This document shows positions 27,301 through 40,700 of a stretch of 64,000 nucleotides of DNA, in pieces (position 1 is the stretch's first letter; each line of letters starts with the position of its first letter). Source of the DNA: Hydractinia symbiolongicarpus (lineage: Eukaryota > Cnidaria > Hydrozoa > Anthoathecata > Hydractiniidae); the NCBI RefSeq assembly GCF_029227915.1, contig NC_079886.1:25398501-25462500 (forward strand), in the 5' to 3' direction. Below the pieces are notes generated by a model. The model did not search any database, was not told the DNA's origin, and saw only the letters and a program-made list of their open reading frames with translations. Both the position numbers and the translations under genes were made by a program.

Positions 27301-30300
27301 ACATAATTGAACTGACTTTGGACGTTAAGCTTATAAATGTGATAAATGAGACAATGGTACTCCAATAATTAACATTCCTCTCACTTTGGTATGACTGCTG
27401 GAGCTCTGCAGTTACACTACAGTTACACTCTGTTAGCTCTTTGTTTAAATATCTGGATCAATAAGTCATTTTTTACAGTGGGACCAATTAAAGCCGTTAG
27501 CACGCCCAGAGGAAAAAGAGACAGTTTCTAAAATTACATTTCATGGGCTTTCGAACGATATTAGTAGCTTTGAGTTACAATGGTTGCGTCACATATCCGT
27601 ACCAACATGTATTTAGCGATATTTTTCCGATATCACTTGGTTGCACTGGTTTTAGAAGTGAAACGATTGACAGTGGCTCCTAATTGAACTTACTTTGGAC
27701 TTTAGCTTATAAATGTGATAAATGAGAAAATTCGACTCCAAGAATGAACATTCTTTTCTCTTTGGTATGCCTGGAGGAGCTCTGCAATTACACTGGACGC
27801 TCTGTTAGCTCTTTATTTAAACATTTACTACGATAAGTCATTTTTTAGAGTGGGACCAATTAAAGCCGTTAGCACGCCCAGAGGAAATACAGACAGTTTC
27901 TAAAATTTCATATCATTGGCTTTCGAACGATATCAGTCCCTTTGAGTTACAATGGTTGCGTCACATATCCGTACCAACATGTATTTAGCGATATTTTTCC
28001 GGTATAACTAGGTTGCATTGCTGTTAAAGGTGAAACGATTGACCGTGGGACATAATTGAACTGACTTTGAACGTTAAGCTTATAAATGTGATAAATGAGA
28101 CAATTGTACTCCAAGAATTAACATTCCTCTCACTTTGGCAGGAATGCTGAGATTCCGCAGTTACACTAGACGCTCTGTTAGCTCTTTATTTAAATAATTA
28201 ATTTGATAAGTCATTTTTTACAGTGGGACCAATCCAAGCCGTTACAGCGCACTGAGAAAAGAGGGAATTTTTTTATAACTGCATTTTACTGACTTTCGAA
28301 TGGTGTCAGTTCGTTTGTGTTACAACAGTTGCGTCACATATTCGCACCAACGTGTATTTAGCAACATGTTTCCGGTATTACTGAGTTGCATTGCTTTTAA
28401 AAGAGAAACGATTGACCCTGTGATTTAATTGAACTTATTTTGCATTTTAACCTTATCAATGTGATAAATGAGACAATTGGATTCCAAGAATTAACATTTT
28501 TCTCACTCTGGAATGACTGCTGGAGCTCTGCAGTTACACTACAGTTACACTCTGTTAGCTCTTTGTTTAAATATCTGGATCAATAAGTCATTTTTTACAG
28601 TGAGACCAATTAAAGCCGTTAGCACGCCCAGAGGAAAAAGAGACAGTTTCTAAAATTACATTTCATGGGCTTTCGAACGATATTAGTCCCTTTGAGTTAC
28701 AATGGTTGCGTCACATATCCGTACCAACATGTATTTAGCGATATTTTTCCAATATCACTTGGTTGCACTGGTTTTAGAAGTGAAACGATTGACAGTGGCT
28801 CCTAATTGAACTTACTTTGGACTTTAGCTTATAAATGTGATAAATGAGAAAATTCGACTCCAAGAATGAACATTCTTTTCTCTTTGGTATGCCTGGAGGA
28901 GCTCTGCAATTACACTGGACGCTCTGTTAGCTCTTTATTTAAATATTTACTACGATAAGTCATTTTTTAGAGTGGGACTAATCCAAGCCGTTAGAGTGCA
29001 CTGAGAACAGAGAGAAATTTTTTTAAAACTACACTTCATTGACTTTCAAACGGTATCAGTCCGTTGGAGTTACAACAGTTGCGTCACATAATCGAACCAA
29101 CATGCATATAGCTACATTTTACCGGTATTACTAGTTTGCAATGCTTTTAAAAGTAAAACGATTGACCGTGTGACCTATTTGAACTGATTTTTGACTTTAA
29201 CCTTATAAATGTGATAGATGAGACAATTGAACTCCAAGAGTTAACATTGTTCTCACTTTGGTTTGACAGCTGGAGCTCTGCAGTTACACTGGACGCTCTG
29301 TTGGCTCTTTGTTTAAATATCTGGATCAATAAGTCATTTGTTACAGTGTGACCAATTGAAGCCGTTCGCGCGCGCAGAGGAAATAGAGACAGTTTCTAAA
29401 TTCACATTTCATTGGCTTTCGAACGATATCAGTCCGTTTGAGTTACAACGGTTGCGTCACATATTCGTACTAACATGTATTTAGCGATATTTTTCCGGTA
29501 TTACTAGGTTGGATTGCTTTTAAAAGTAAGACGATTGACCGTGGGACATAATTGAACTGACTTTGGACTTTAAGCTTGTAAATGTGATAAATGAGACAAT
29601 TTGACTCCAAGAACGAACATTCTTTTCTCTTTGGTATGCCTGGAGGAGCTCTGCAATTACACTGGACGCTCTGTTAGCTCTTTATTTAAATATTTACTAC
29701 GATAAGTCATTTTTTAGAGTGGGACTAATCCAAGCCGTTAGAGTGCACTGAGAACAGAGAGAAATTTTTTTAAAACTACACTTCATTGACTTTCAAACGA
29801 TATCAGTCCGTTGGAGTTACAACAGTTGCGTCACATATTCGTACCAACATGTATTTAGCGACATTTTACCGGTATTACTAGTTTGCAATGCTTTTAGAAG
29901 TGAAACGATTGACCCTGTGATTTAATTGAACTTATTTTGGACTTTAACCTCATAAATGTGATAAATGAGACAATTGAAGTCCAAGAGTTAACATTCTTCT
30001 CACTCTGGAATGACTGGTGGAGCTCTGCAATTACACTGGACGCTCTGTTAGCTCTTTATTTAAATATCTGGATCAATAAGTCATTTTTTACAGTGGGACC
30101 AATTGAAGCCGTTAGCACGCCCAGAGGAAATAGAGACAGTTTCTAAAATTACATTTCATGGGCTTTCGAACGATATTAGTCCCTTTGAGTTACAATGGTT
30201 GCGTCACATATCCGTACCAACATGTATTTAGCGATATTTTTCCGATATCACTTGGTTGCACTGGTTTTAGAAGTGAAACGATTGACAGTGGCTCCTAATT

Positions 30301-31565
30301 GAACTTACTTTGTACTTTAAGCTTATAAATGTGATAAATGAGACAATTGCACTCCAAGAATTAACATTCCTCTCACTTTGGCAGGAATGCTGAGATTCCG
30401 CAGTTACACTAGACGCTCTGTTAGCTCTTTATTTAAATAATTAGTTTGATAAGTCATTTTTTACAGTGGGACCAATCCAAGCCGTTACAGCGCACTGAGA
30501 AAAGAGGGAATTTTTTTATAACTGCATTTTCTGACTTTCGAACGGTGTCACACCGTTTGAGTTACAACAGTTGCGTCACATATTCGCACCGACATGTATT
30601 TAGCGACATGTTTCCGGTATTACTGAGTTGCATTGCTTTTAAAAGTGAAACGATTGACCCTGTGATTTAATTGAACTTATTTTGGATTCTAACCTTTTAA
30701 ATGTGATAAATGAGACAATTGGACCCAAAGAATTAACATTTTTCTCACTCTGGTATGACTGCTGGAGCTCTGCAGTTACACTACAGTTACACTCTGTTAG
30801 CTCTTTGTTTAAATATCTGGATCAATAAGTCATTTTTTACAGTGGGACCAATTAAAACCGTTAGCACGCCCAGAGGAAATAGAGACAGTTTCTAAAATTT
30901 CATTTCATTGGCTTTCGAACGATATCAGTCCCTTTGAGTTACAATGGTTGCGTCACATATCGGTACAAACATGTATTTAGCGATATTTTTCCGGTATTAC
31001 TAGGTTGCATTTCTTTTAAAAGTTAAACGATTGAACGTGGGACCCAATTGAACTGATTTTGAACTTGAACCTTATAAATGTCATAATTAAGACAATTGGA
31101 CTCCAATAATTAACATTCCTCTCACTTTGGCAGGAATGCTGAATCTCCGCAGTTACAATAGACGCTCTATTAGCTCTTTATTTAAATAGTCACTACGATA
31201 AGTCATTTTTTAGAATGGGACTAATCCAAGCCGTTAGAGTGCACTGAGAACAGAGAGCAATTTTTTAAAACTACATTTCAATGACTTTCCAACGCTATCA
31301 CACCGTTTGAGTTACAACAGTTGCGTCACATAATCGAACCAACATGTATTTAGCGATATTTGTCCGGTATTACTAGGTTGGATTGCTTTTAAAATTGAAA
31401 CGATTGACCGTGGGACATAATTCAACTGATTTTGGACTTTAAGCCTGTAAATGTGATAAATGAGACAATTGTACTCCAAGAATTAACATTCCTCTTACTT
31501 TGGCAGGTATGCTGAGATTCCGCAGTTACACTAGACGCTCTGTCAGCTCTTTATTTAAATATTAA
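24400..31565 (+). repeat. Satellite sub-block A2 (GAGGAAATAGAGACAGTTTC variants)
   Basis: From about 24400 the array is dominated by a distinct variant with CTGGATCAATAAGTC, GCCCAGAGGAAATAGAGAC, TTTCATGGGCTTTCGAACG and CATATCCGTACC, interleaved with ordinary A monomers. Dimer-scale repetition is visible, for example 26157 and 26902 (745 bp), with the same variant again at 29147. Local oddities are a roughly 21-bp deletion at about 24427 and a short duplication of TTACACTACAGTTACACT in several monomers (25544, 27410, 28542, 30776). Identity between monomers is lower than in the trimer block, suggesting an older sub-array. Confidence 0.75.
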
Positions 31566-31785
31566 CTGAGAACAGAGAGAAATTTTTTAAAACTAAATTC
31601 CATTGACTTTCTAGCGGTATCAGTCCGTTTGAGATACAACGGTTGCGTCACATATTCGTACCAACATGTACTTAGAGGTATTTTTCCGGTATTAGTAGGT
31701 TGCATTGCTTTTAAAAATGAAACGATTGACCGTGGGACCTAATGGAACTGATTTTAAACTTGAACTTTATAAATGTGATAAATGA
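31566..31785 (+). repeat. Fold-back segment at the array inversion
   Basis: A monomer is broken at about 31561-31566, where some 60 bp are missing between TTTAAATATT and ACTGAGAACAGAGAG. The following 220 bp, still in forward orientation, carry private variants (TCTAGCGG, GAGATACAACGG, TGTACTTAGAG) seen as their reverse complement at about 32520-32735. At 31785/31786 the orientation flips. The segment therefore looks like an inverted copy of the array on its right rather than the end of the array on its left. Confidence 0.65.
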
Positions 31786-33950
31786 AAGCTAAAAGTCCAA
31801 AGTCAGTTGAATAATGTCCCACGGTCAATCGTTTCACTTTTAAAAGCAATGCAACCCAATAATACCGAAAAAATGTCGCTAAATACATGTTGGTACGAAT
31901 ATGTGACGCAACTGTTGTAACTCAAACGGACTGACCCTGTTCGAAAGTCAATAAAATGTAGTTTTAAAAAATTTCTCTCTGCTCTCAGTGCGCTCTAACG
32001 GCTTGGAGTAGTCCCACTAGAAAAAATGACATAACGTACTGAACATTTAAATAAAGGTCTAACAGTGCGTCTAGTGTAACTGCGGAGTTCTTGCAGACAT
32101 ACCAAAGAGAGAAGAATGTTCATTCTTGAAGTCCAATTGTCTCATTTATCACATTTATAAGCTTAAAGTTCAAAATCATTTCAATTAGATCCCACAGTCA
32201 ATCGTTTCACTTCTAAAACCAATGCAACCTAGTAAAATCGGTAAAATATTGCTAAATACATGTCGGTACGAATATGTGACGCAACCGTTGTAACTCAAAC
32301 GGACTGATACCGTTCGAAAGTTAATAAAATGTAGTTTTAAAAAATTTCTCTTTTTTTTAGTGCGCTCTAACGGCTTGGATTAGTTCCACTGTAAAAATTG
32401 ACATATCGAAGTAAATATTTATATAAAGAGCTAACAGAGCGTCTAGTGTAACTGCGGAGTTCCTGCAAACATACCAAAGAGAGAAGAATGTTCATTCTTG
32501 GAGTCTAATTGTCTCATTTATCACATTTATAAGCTTAAAGTTCAAAATCATTTCAATTAGGTCCCACGGTCAATCGTTTCACTTTTAAAAGCAATGCAAC
32601 CTAGTAATACCGGAAAAAAATCTCTAAGTACATGTTGGTACGAATATGTGACGCAACCGTTGTATCTCAAACGGACTGACACCGCTAGAAAGTCAATGAA
32701 ATTTAGTTTTAAAAAATTTCTTTCTGTTCTCAGTGCGCTCTAACGACTTGGATTGGTCCCACTAGAAAAAATGACATAACGTACTGAATATTTAAATAAA
32801 GACCTAACAGTGCGTCTAGTGTAACTGCGGAGTTCTTGCAGACATACCAAAGAGAGAAGAATGTTCATTCTTGAAGTCCAATTTTCTCATTTATCATATT
32901 TATAAGCTTAAAGTTCAAAATCATTCCAATTAGATCCCACGGTCAATCGTTTCACTTCTAAAACCAATGCAACCTAGTGATATCGGAAAAATATTGCTAG
33001 GTACATGTTGGTACGAATATGTGACGAAACCGTTGTAACTCAAACGGACTGATACCGTTCGAAAGTCAATAAAATGTAGTTTTAAAAAATTTCTCTCTTT
33101 TTTTAGTGCACTCTAACGGCTTGGATTAGTCCCACTGTAGAAAATGACTTATCGAAGTAAATATTTAAATAAAGAGCTAACGCAGCGTGTAGTGTAACTG
33201 CGGAATCTCAGCATTCCTTACAAAGTGAGAGGAATGTTAATTCATGGACTCCAATTGTCTCATTTATCACATTTATAAGGTTCAAGTTCAAAATCAGTTC
33301 AATTAAATCACAGAGTCAATCGTTTCACTTTTAAAGCAATGCAACCCAGTAATACTGGAAAAATGATGCTAAATACATGTTGGTACGAATATGTGACGCA
33401 ACTGTTGTAACTCAAACGGATTGATACCGTTCGAACGTCAATAAAATGTAGTTTTAAAAAAATTCTCTCTGTTCTCAGTTCGCTCTTACGGCTTGGATTG
33501 GTCCCACTATAAAAAATGACATATCGTACTGAATATTTAAATAAAGAGCTAACAGAGCGTCTAGTGTAACTGCGGAGTTCCTGCAGACATACCAAAGAGA
33601 GAAGAATGTTCATTCTTGGAGTCCAATTGTCTCATATATCACATTTTTAAGCCTAAAGTTTAAAATCAGTTCAATTAGGTCCCACGGTCAATCGTTTCAC
33701 TTTTAAAAGCAATGCAACCTAGTAATACCGGTAAAATGTTGCTAAATACTTGTTGGTGCGCATATGTGACGCAACTGTTGTAACTCAAACGGATTAATAG
33801 CGTTCGAAAGTCAATGAAATGTAGCTTTAAAAAATTTCTCTCTTTTCTCAGTGCGCTCTAGCGACTTGGATTGGTCCCTCTGTAAAAAAGGACTTATCGA
33901 ATTAAATATTTAAATAAAGAGCTAACAGAGCGTCTAGTGTAGCTACGGAG
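31786..33950 (-). repeat. Satellite subfamily A, reverse orientation (about 6 monomers)
   Basis: All landmarks of the forward array appear as reverse complements, for example CCCACGGTCAATCGTTTCAC and AACGGACTGATACCGTT. The variable segment is still of A type (GCTAACAGAGCGTCTAGTG). A two-monomer periodicity is visible: the TTAGATCCCACAGTCAATCG and CTTGAAGTCCAATT variants alternate. It ends in a hybrid A/B junction at about 33950. Confidence 0.85.
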
Positions 33951-34690
33951 CCACAGCGCCCAGTGTAATGGCTGAGTTCTAGCAATAATGTCAAATTAAA
34001 AATATTGTTACTTCATGGAGTCCAATTGGCTTATTTATCACATTTATAAAGTTAAAGTCCAAAATCAGTTCAATTAAATCCCACAGTCAATCGTTTCACT
34101 GTTAAAAGCGGTGCAACATAGTAATATCAGAAAAATATCGCTAAATACATGTTGGTACCAGTATGTGACGCAACCGTTGTAACTGAAACGGACTGATACC
34201 GCTAGAAAGTCAATGAAATGTAGGTTTTGAAACTGTCTCCATTTCTTCAGCGTGCGATAACGGCTAGGATTGGTCCCACAGTAAAAAATTACTTATTTAT
34301 CTAAATTTTTAAATGAAGCGCTACCACAGCGCCCAGTGTTATCGCTGAGTTCTAGCAATCATGTCAAATTCAAAATAATGTTACTTTGTGGATTCCAATT
34401 GTGTCTATTATCACATTTATAAAGTTAAAGTCCAAAATCAGTTCAAATAAGTCCCACAGTCAATCGTTTCACTGTTAAAAGAGATGCAAGCTAGTAATAT
34501 CTGAAAAATATCGCTAAGTACATGTTGGTACGAATATGTGACGCAACCGTTGTAACAGAAACGGACTGATACCGTTAGAAAGTCAATGAAATGTAGTTTT
34601 TGAAACTGTCTCAATTTCTTCAGCGTGCCATAACGGCTAGGATTGGTCCCACAGTACAAAATGACTTATGTATCTACATTTTTAAATGAA

Positions 34691-34705
34691 GCGCTACCAC
34701 AGCGC
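34691..34705. repeat. B-specific hairpin GCGCT-ACCAC-AGCGC (representative copy)
   Basis: A perfect 5-bp stem with a 5-nt loop occurs in most B monomers and in no A monomer. Some variants break it (ACGCGTTACCACAGCGACC). It sits in the segment where A and B are not alignable, so it was probably acquired with the B-specific replacement. Confidence 0.6.
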
Positions 34706-37700
34706 CCAGTGTAATCGCTGAGGTCCGTCAATCATGCCAATTTAAGAAGAATGTTATTGCATGGAGTCCAATTGTCTCAATTATCACATTTATAAAGTTA
34801 AATTCCGAAATCAGTGCAAGTATGTCCCACAGTCAATCTTTTCACTTTTAAAAGCGATGCAACCTAGTAATATCAGAAAAATATCGCTAAATACATGTTG
34901 GCACGAATATGTGACGCAACCGTTGTAACTGAAACGGACTGATACCGTTAGAAAGTCAATGAAATTTAGTTTTTGAAAATGTTGCAACTTCTTCGGCGAG
35001 CGATAGCGGCTAGGATTGGTCCCACAGTAAAAAATGACTTATATATCTACATTTTTAAATGTAGCGCTACCACAGCGCCCAGTGTAATCGCTGAGTACCG
35101 GCAATCATGCCAATATAAGAAGAATGTTATTTCATGGAGTCCAATTGTCTCATTCATCACATTTGTCAGGTCACAGTACAAAATCAGTTCAATTAAGTCC
35201 CACAGTCAATCGTTTCACTGTTAAAAGCGATGCAACCTAGTAATATCAGAAAAATATCGCTAAATACATGTTGGTACGAAAATGTGACCAAACTGTTGTA
35301 ACTCAAGCGGGCTGACACCGTTAGAAAGTCAATGAAATGTAGTTTTTGAAAATGTCTCAACTTCTTCGGCGTGCGATAGTGGCTAGGATTGGTACCACAG
35401 TCAAAAATGACTTATATATCTACATTTTTAAATGAAGCGCTACCACAGCTCCGAGTGTAATCGCTGAGTTCCGTCAATCATGCCAATTTAAGAAGAATGT
35501 TATTGCATCTAGTCTAATTGTCTCAATTATCACATTTATAAAGTTAATGTCCAAAATCAGTTCAAGTATGTCCCACAGTCAATCGTTTCACTGTTAAAAG
35601 CAATGCAAGGTAGTAATATCTGAAAAATATCGCTAAGTGCATGTTGGTACGAATATGTGACGCAACCGTTGTAACAGAAACGGACTGATACTGTTAGAAA
35701 GTCAATGAAATGTAGTTTTTGAAGCTGTCTCAATTTCTTCAGCGTGTGATGACGGCTAGGATTGGTCCCACAGTAAAAAATGACTTATATATCTACATTT
35801 TTAAATGAAGCGTTACCACAGCGACCAGTGAAATCACTGAGTTCCGTCAATCATGCCAATTTAAGAAGAATGTTATTGCATGTAGTCCAATTGTCTGAAT
35901 TATCACATTTGTAAAGTTAAAGTCCAAAATCAGTTCAAGTATGTCCCACAGTCAATCCTTTCACTGTTAAAAGCGATGCAAGCTAGTAATATCAGAAAAA
36001 TATCGCTAAGTGCATGTTGGTACGAATATGTGACGCATCCGTTGTAACAGAAACGGACTGATACCGTTAGAAAGTCAATGAAATGTAGTTTTTGAAGCTG
36101 TCTCAATTTCTTCAGCGTGCGATAACGGCTAGGATTGGTCCCACAGTAAAAAATGACTTATATAACTACATTTTTAAATGAAGCGCTACCACAGCGCCCA
36201 GTGTAATCGCTGAGTTCCGTCAATCATGCCAATTTAAGAAGAATGTTATTGCATGGAGTCCAATTGTCTCATTCATCACATTTGTAAGCTCACAGTCCAA
36301 AATCAGTTCAATTAAGTCCCACAGTCACTCGTTTCACTGTTAAAGGCGATGCAACCTAATAATATCAGAAAAATATCGATAAATACATGTTGGTACGAAA
36401 ATGTGACGCAAACGTTGTAACTGAAACGGACTGATACCGTTAGAAAGTCAATGAAATGTAGTTTTTGAAACTGTCTCTATTTCTTCAGCGTGCGATAACG
36501 GCCAGGATTGGTCCGACAGTAAAAAATGACTTATATATCTACATTTTTAAATGACGCGTTACCACAGCGACCAGTGAAATCACTGAGTTCCGTCAATCAT
36601 GCCAATTTAAGTAGAATGTTATTGCATGTAGTCCAATTGTCTGAATTATCACATTTGTAAAGTTAAAGTCCAAAATCAGTTCAAGTATGTCCCACAGTCA
36701 ATCCTTTCACTGTTAAAAGCGATGCAAGCTAGTAATATCAGAAAAATATCGCTAAGTGCATGTTGGTACGAATATGTGACGCATCCGTTGTAACAGAAAC
36801 GGACTGATACCGTTAGAAAGTCAATGAAATGTAGTTTTTGAAGCTGTCTCAATTTCTTCAGCGTGCGATAACGGCTAGGATTGGTCCAACAGTAAAAAAT
36901 GACTTATATAACTACATTTTTAAATGAAGCGCTACCACAGCGCCCAGTGTAATCGCTGAGTTCCGTCAATCATGCCAATTTAAGAAGAATGTTATTGCAT
37001 GGAGTCCAATTGTCTCATTCATCACATTTGTAAGCTCACAGTCCAAAATCAGTTCAATTAAGTCCCACAGTCACTCGTTTAACTGTTAAAGGCGATGCAA
37101 CCTAATAATATCAGAAAAATATCGATAAATACATGTTGGTACGAAAATGTGACCAAACTGTTGTAACTCAAACAGGCTGACACCGTTAGAAAGTCAATGA
37201 AATGTATGTTTTGAAACTGTCTCTATTTCTTCAGCGTGCGATAACGGCTAGGATTGGTCCCACAGTAAAAAATGACTTATTTATCTACATTTTCAAATGA
37301 AGCGCTACCACAGCACCCAGTGTAATCGCTGAGTTCTAGCAATCATGTCAAATTCAGAATAATTTTTTTTCTTGGAGTCCAATTCTCTGAATTATTGCAT
37401 TTATAGAGTTAAAGTCCAAAATCAGTTCAATTAAGTCCCACAATCAATCGTTTCACTGTTAATAGCGATGCAATCTAGTAATATCAGAAAAATATCGCTA
37501 AATACATGTTGTTACAAATATGTGACGCAACCGTTGTAACAGAAACGGACTGATACCGTTAGAAAGTCAATGAAATGCAGGTTTTGAAACTGTCTCAATT
37601 TCTTCAGCGTGCGATGACGGCCAGGATTGGTCCCACAGTAAAAAATGACTTATATATCTACATTTTTAAATGAAGCGCTACCACAGCGCCCAGTGTAATG

Positions 37701-40700
37701 GCTGAGTTCTAGCAATAATGTCAAATAAAGAATATTGTTACTTCATGGAGTCCAATTGGCTTATTTATCACATTTATAAAGTTAAAGTCCAAAATCAGTT
37801 CAATTAAATCCCACAGTCAATCGTTTCACTGTTAAAAGCGGTGCAACATAGTAATATCAGAAAAATATCGCTAAATACATGTTGGTACCAGTATGTGACG
37901 CAACCGTTGTAACTGAAACGAACTGATACCGCTAGAAAGTCAATGAAATGTAGGTTTTGAAACTGTCTCCATTTCTTCAGCGTGCGATAACGGCTAGGAT
38001 TGGTCCCACAGTAAAAAATTACTTATTTATCTAAATTTTTAAATGAAGCGCTACCACAGCGCCCAGTGTTATCGCTGAGTTCTAGCAATCATGTCAAATT
38101 CAAAATAATGTTACTTTGTGGATTCCAATTGTGTCTATTATCACATTTATAAAGTTAAAGTCCAAAATCAGTTCAAATAAGTCCCACAGTCAATCGTTTC
38201 ACTGTTAAAAGCGATGCAATCTAGTAATATCAGAAAAATATCGCTAAATACATGTTGGTACAAATATGTGACGCAACCGTTGTAACAGAAACGGACTGAT
38301 ACCGTTAGAAAGTCAATGAAATGCAGGTTTTGAAACTGTCTCAATTTCTTCAGCGTGCGATGACGGCTAGGATTGGTCCCACAGTAAAGAATGACTTATA
38401 TATCTATATTTTTAAATGAAGCCCTACCACAGCGCCCAGTGTAATGGCTGAGTTCTAGCAATAATGTCAAATTAAGAATATTGTTACTTCATGGAGTCCA
38501 ATTGGCTTATTTATCACATTTATAAAGTTAAAGTCCAAAATCAGTTCAATTAAATCCCACAGTCAATCGTTTCACTGTTAAAAGCGGTGCAACATAGTAA
38601 TATCAGAAAAATATCGCTAAATACATGTTGGTACCAGTATGTGACGCAACCGTTGTAACTGAAACGGACTGATACCGCTAGAAAGTCAATGAAATGTAGG
38701 TTTTGAAACTGTCTCCATTTCTTCAGCGTGCGATAACGGCTAGGATTGGTCCCACAGTAAAAAATTATTTATTTATCTAAATTTTTAAATGAAGCGCTAC
38801 CACAGCGCCCAGTGTTATCGCTGAGTTCTAGCAATCATGTCAAATTCAAAATAATGTTACTTTGTGGATTCCAATTGTGTCTATTATCACATTTATAAAG
38901 TTAAAGTCCAAAATCAGTTCAAATAAGTCCACAGTCAATCGTTTCACTGTTAAAAGAGATGCAAGCTAGTAATATCTGAAAAATATCGCTAAGTACATGT
39001 TGGTACGAATATGTGACGCAACCGTTGTAACAGAAACGGACTGATACCGTTAGAAAGTCAATGAAATGTAGTTTTTGAAACTGTCTCAATTTCTTCAGCG
39101 TGCCATAACGGCTAGGATTGGTCCCACAGTACAAAATGACTTATGTATCTACATTTTTAAATGAAGCGCTACCACAGCGCCCAGTGTAATCGCTGAGTTC
39201 CGTCAATCATGCCAATTTAAGAAGAATGTTATTGCATGGAGTCCAATTGTCTCAATTATCACATTTATAAAGTTAAATTCCGAAATCAGTTCAAGTATGT
39301 CCCACAGTCAATCATTTCACTGTTAAAAGCGATGCAACCTAGTAATATCAGAAAAATATCGCTAATTACATGTTGGCACGAATATGTGACGCAACCGTTG
39401 TAACTGAAACGGACTGATACCGTTAGAAAGTCAATGAAATGTAGTTTTTGAAACTTTTTCTGTTTCTTCAGCGTGCGATAACGGCTAGGATTGGTCCTAC
39501 AGTAAAAAATGACTTATTTATCTGCATTTTTAAATGAAGCGCTACCACAGCGCCCAGTGTAATCGCTAAGTACCGGCAATCATGCCAATATAAGAAGAAT
39601 GTTATTTCATGGAGTCCAATTGTCTCATTCATCACATTTGTCAGGTCACAGTACAAAATCAGTTCAATTAAGTCCCACAGTCAATCGTTTCACTGTTAAA
39701 AGCGATGCAACTTAGTAATATCAGAAAAATATCGCTAAATACATGTTGGTACGAAAATGTGACCCAAGCGTTGTAACTGAAACGGACTGATAGCGTTAGA
39801 AAGTCAATGAAATTTAGTTTTTGAAAATGTCGCAACTTCTTCGGCGAGCGATAGCGGCTAGGATTGGTCCCACAGTAAAAAATGACTTATATATCTACAT
39901 TTTTTAATGTAGCGCTACCACAGCACTCAGTTTAACCGCTGAGTTTTGACAATCATGCCAATTTAAGAAGAATGTTATTTCATTGAGTCCAATTGTCTCA
40001 TTCATCACATTTGTAAGGTCACAGTCCAAAATTACTTCAATTAAGTCCCACAGTCAATCGTTTCACTGTTAAAAGCGATGCAACCTAGTAATATCAGAAA
40101 AATATCGCTAAATACATGTTGGTACGAAAATGTGACCAAACTGTTGTAACTCAAGCGGGCTGACACCGTTAGAAAGTCAATGAAATGTAGTTTTTGAAAA
40201 TGTCTCAACTTCTTCGGCGTGCGATAGTGGCTAGGATTGGTACCACAGTCAAAAATGACTTATATATCTACATTTTTAAATGAAGCGCTACCACAGCGCC
40301 CAGTGTAATCGCTGAGTTCCGTCAATCATGCCAATTTAAGAAGAATGTTATTGCATCTAGTCTAATTGTCCCAATTATCACATTTATAAAGTTAAAGTCC
40401 AAAATCAGTTCAAGTATGTCCCACAGTCAATCGTTTCACTGTTAAAAGCAATGCAAGGTAGTAATATCTGAAAAATATCGCTAAGTGCATGTTGGTACGA
40501 ATATGTGACGCAACCGTTGTAACAGAAACGGACTGATACCGTTAGAAAGTCAATGAAATTTAGTTTTTGAAGCTGTCTCAATTTCTTCAGCGTGTGATGA
40601 CGGCTAGGATTGGTCCCACAGTAAAAAATGACTTATATATCTACATTTTTAAATGAAGCGTTACCACAGCGAGCAGTGAAATCACTGAGTTCCGTCAATC

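Larger units (their letters stand above)
1350..31565 (+). repeat. 372-373 bp satellite array, subfamily A, forward orientation (about 81 monomers)
   Basis: The stretch is built of head-to-tail monomers of 372-373 bp. Recurrent landmarks in order are GATTGACCGTGGGACCTAAT, AATGTGATAAATGAGACAAT, TAGACGCTCTGTTAGCTC, TACAGTGGGACCAATCC, AACGGTATCAGTCCGTT, GCGTCACATATTCGTACC and AACATGTATTTAGCGA. Short reading frames of 60-103 residues occur where a monomer variant lacks stops, but they differ in frame and strand between variants and have no initiation context, so no gene is called. The monomer is close to two nucleosome repeat lengths, common for animal satellites. Centromeric or pericentromeric location is an inference. 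Confidence 0.95.

Noticed and set aside
1350-31565. Monomer as an internal dimer of about 186 bp
   Set aside because: GTGGGACC occurs twice per monomer at about 178/195-bp spacing, but the rest of the two halves does not align by eye; a self-alignment would be needed.
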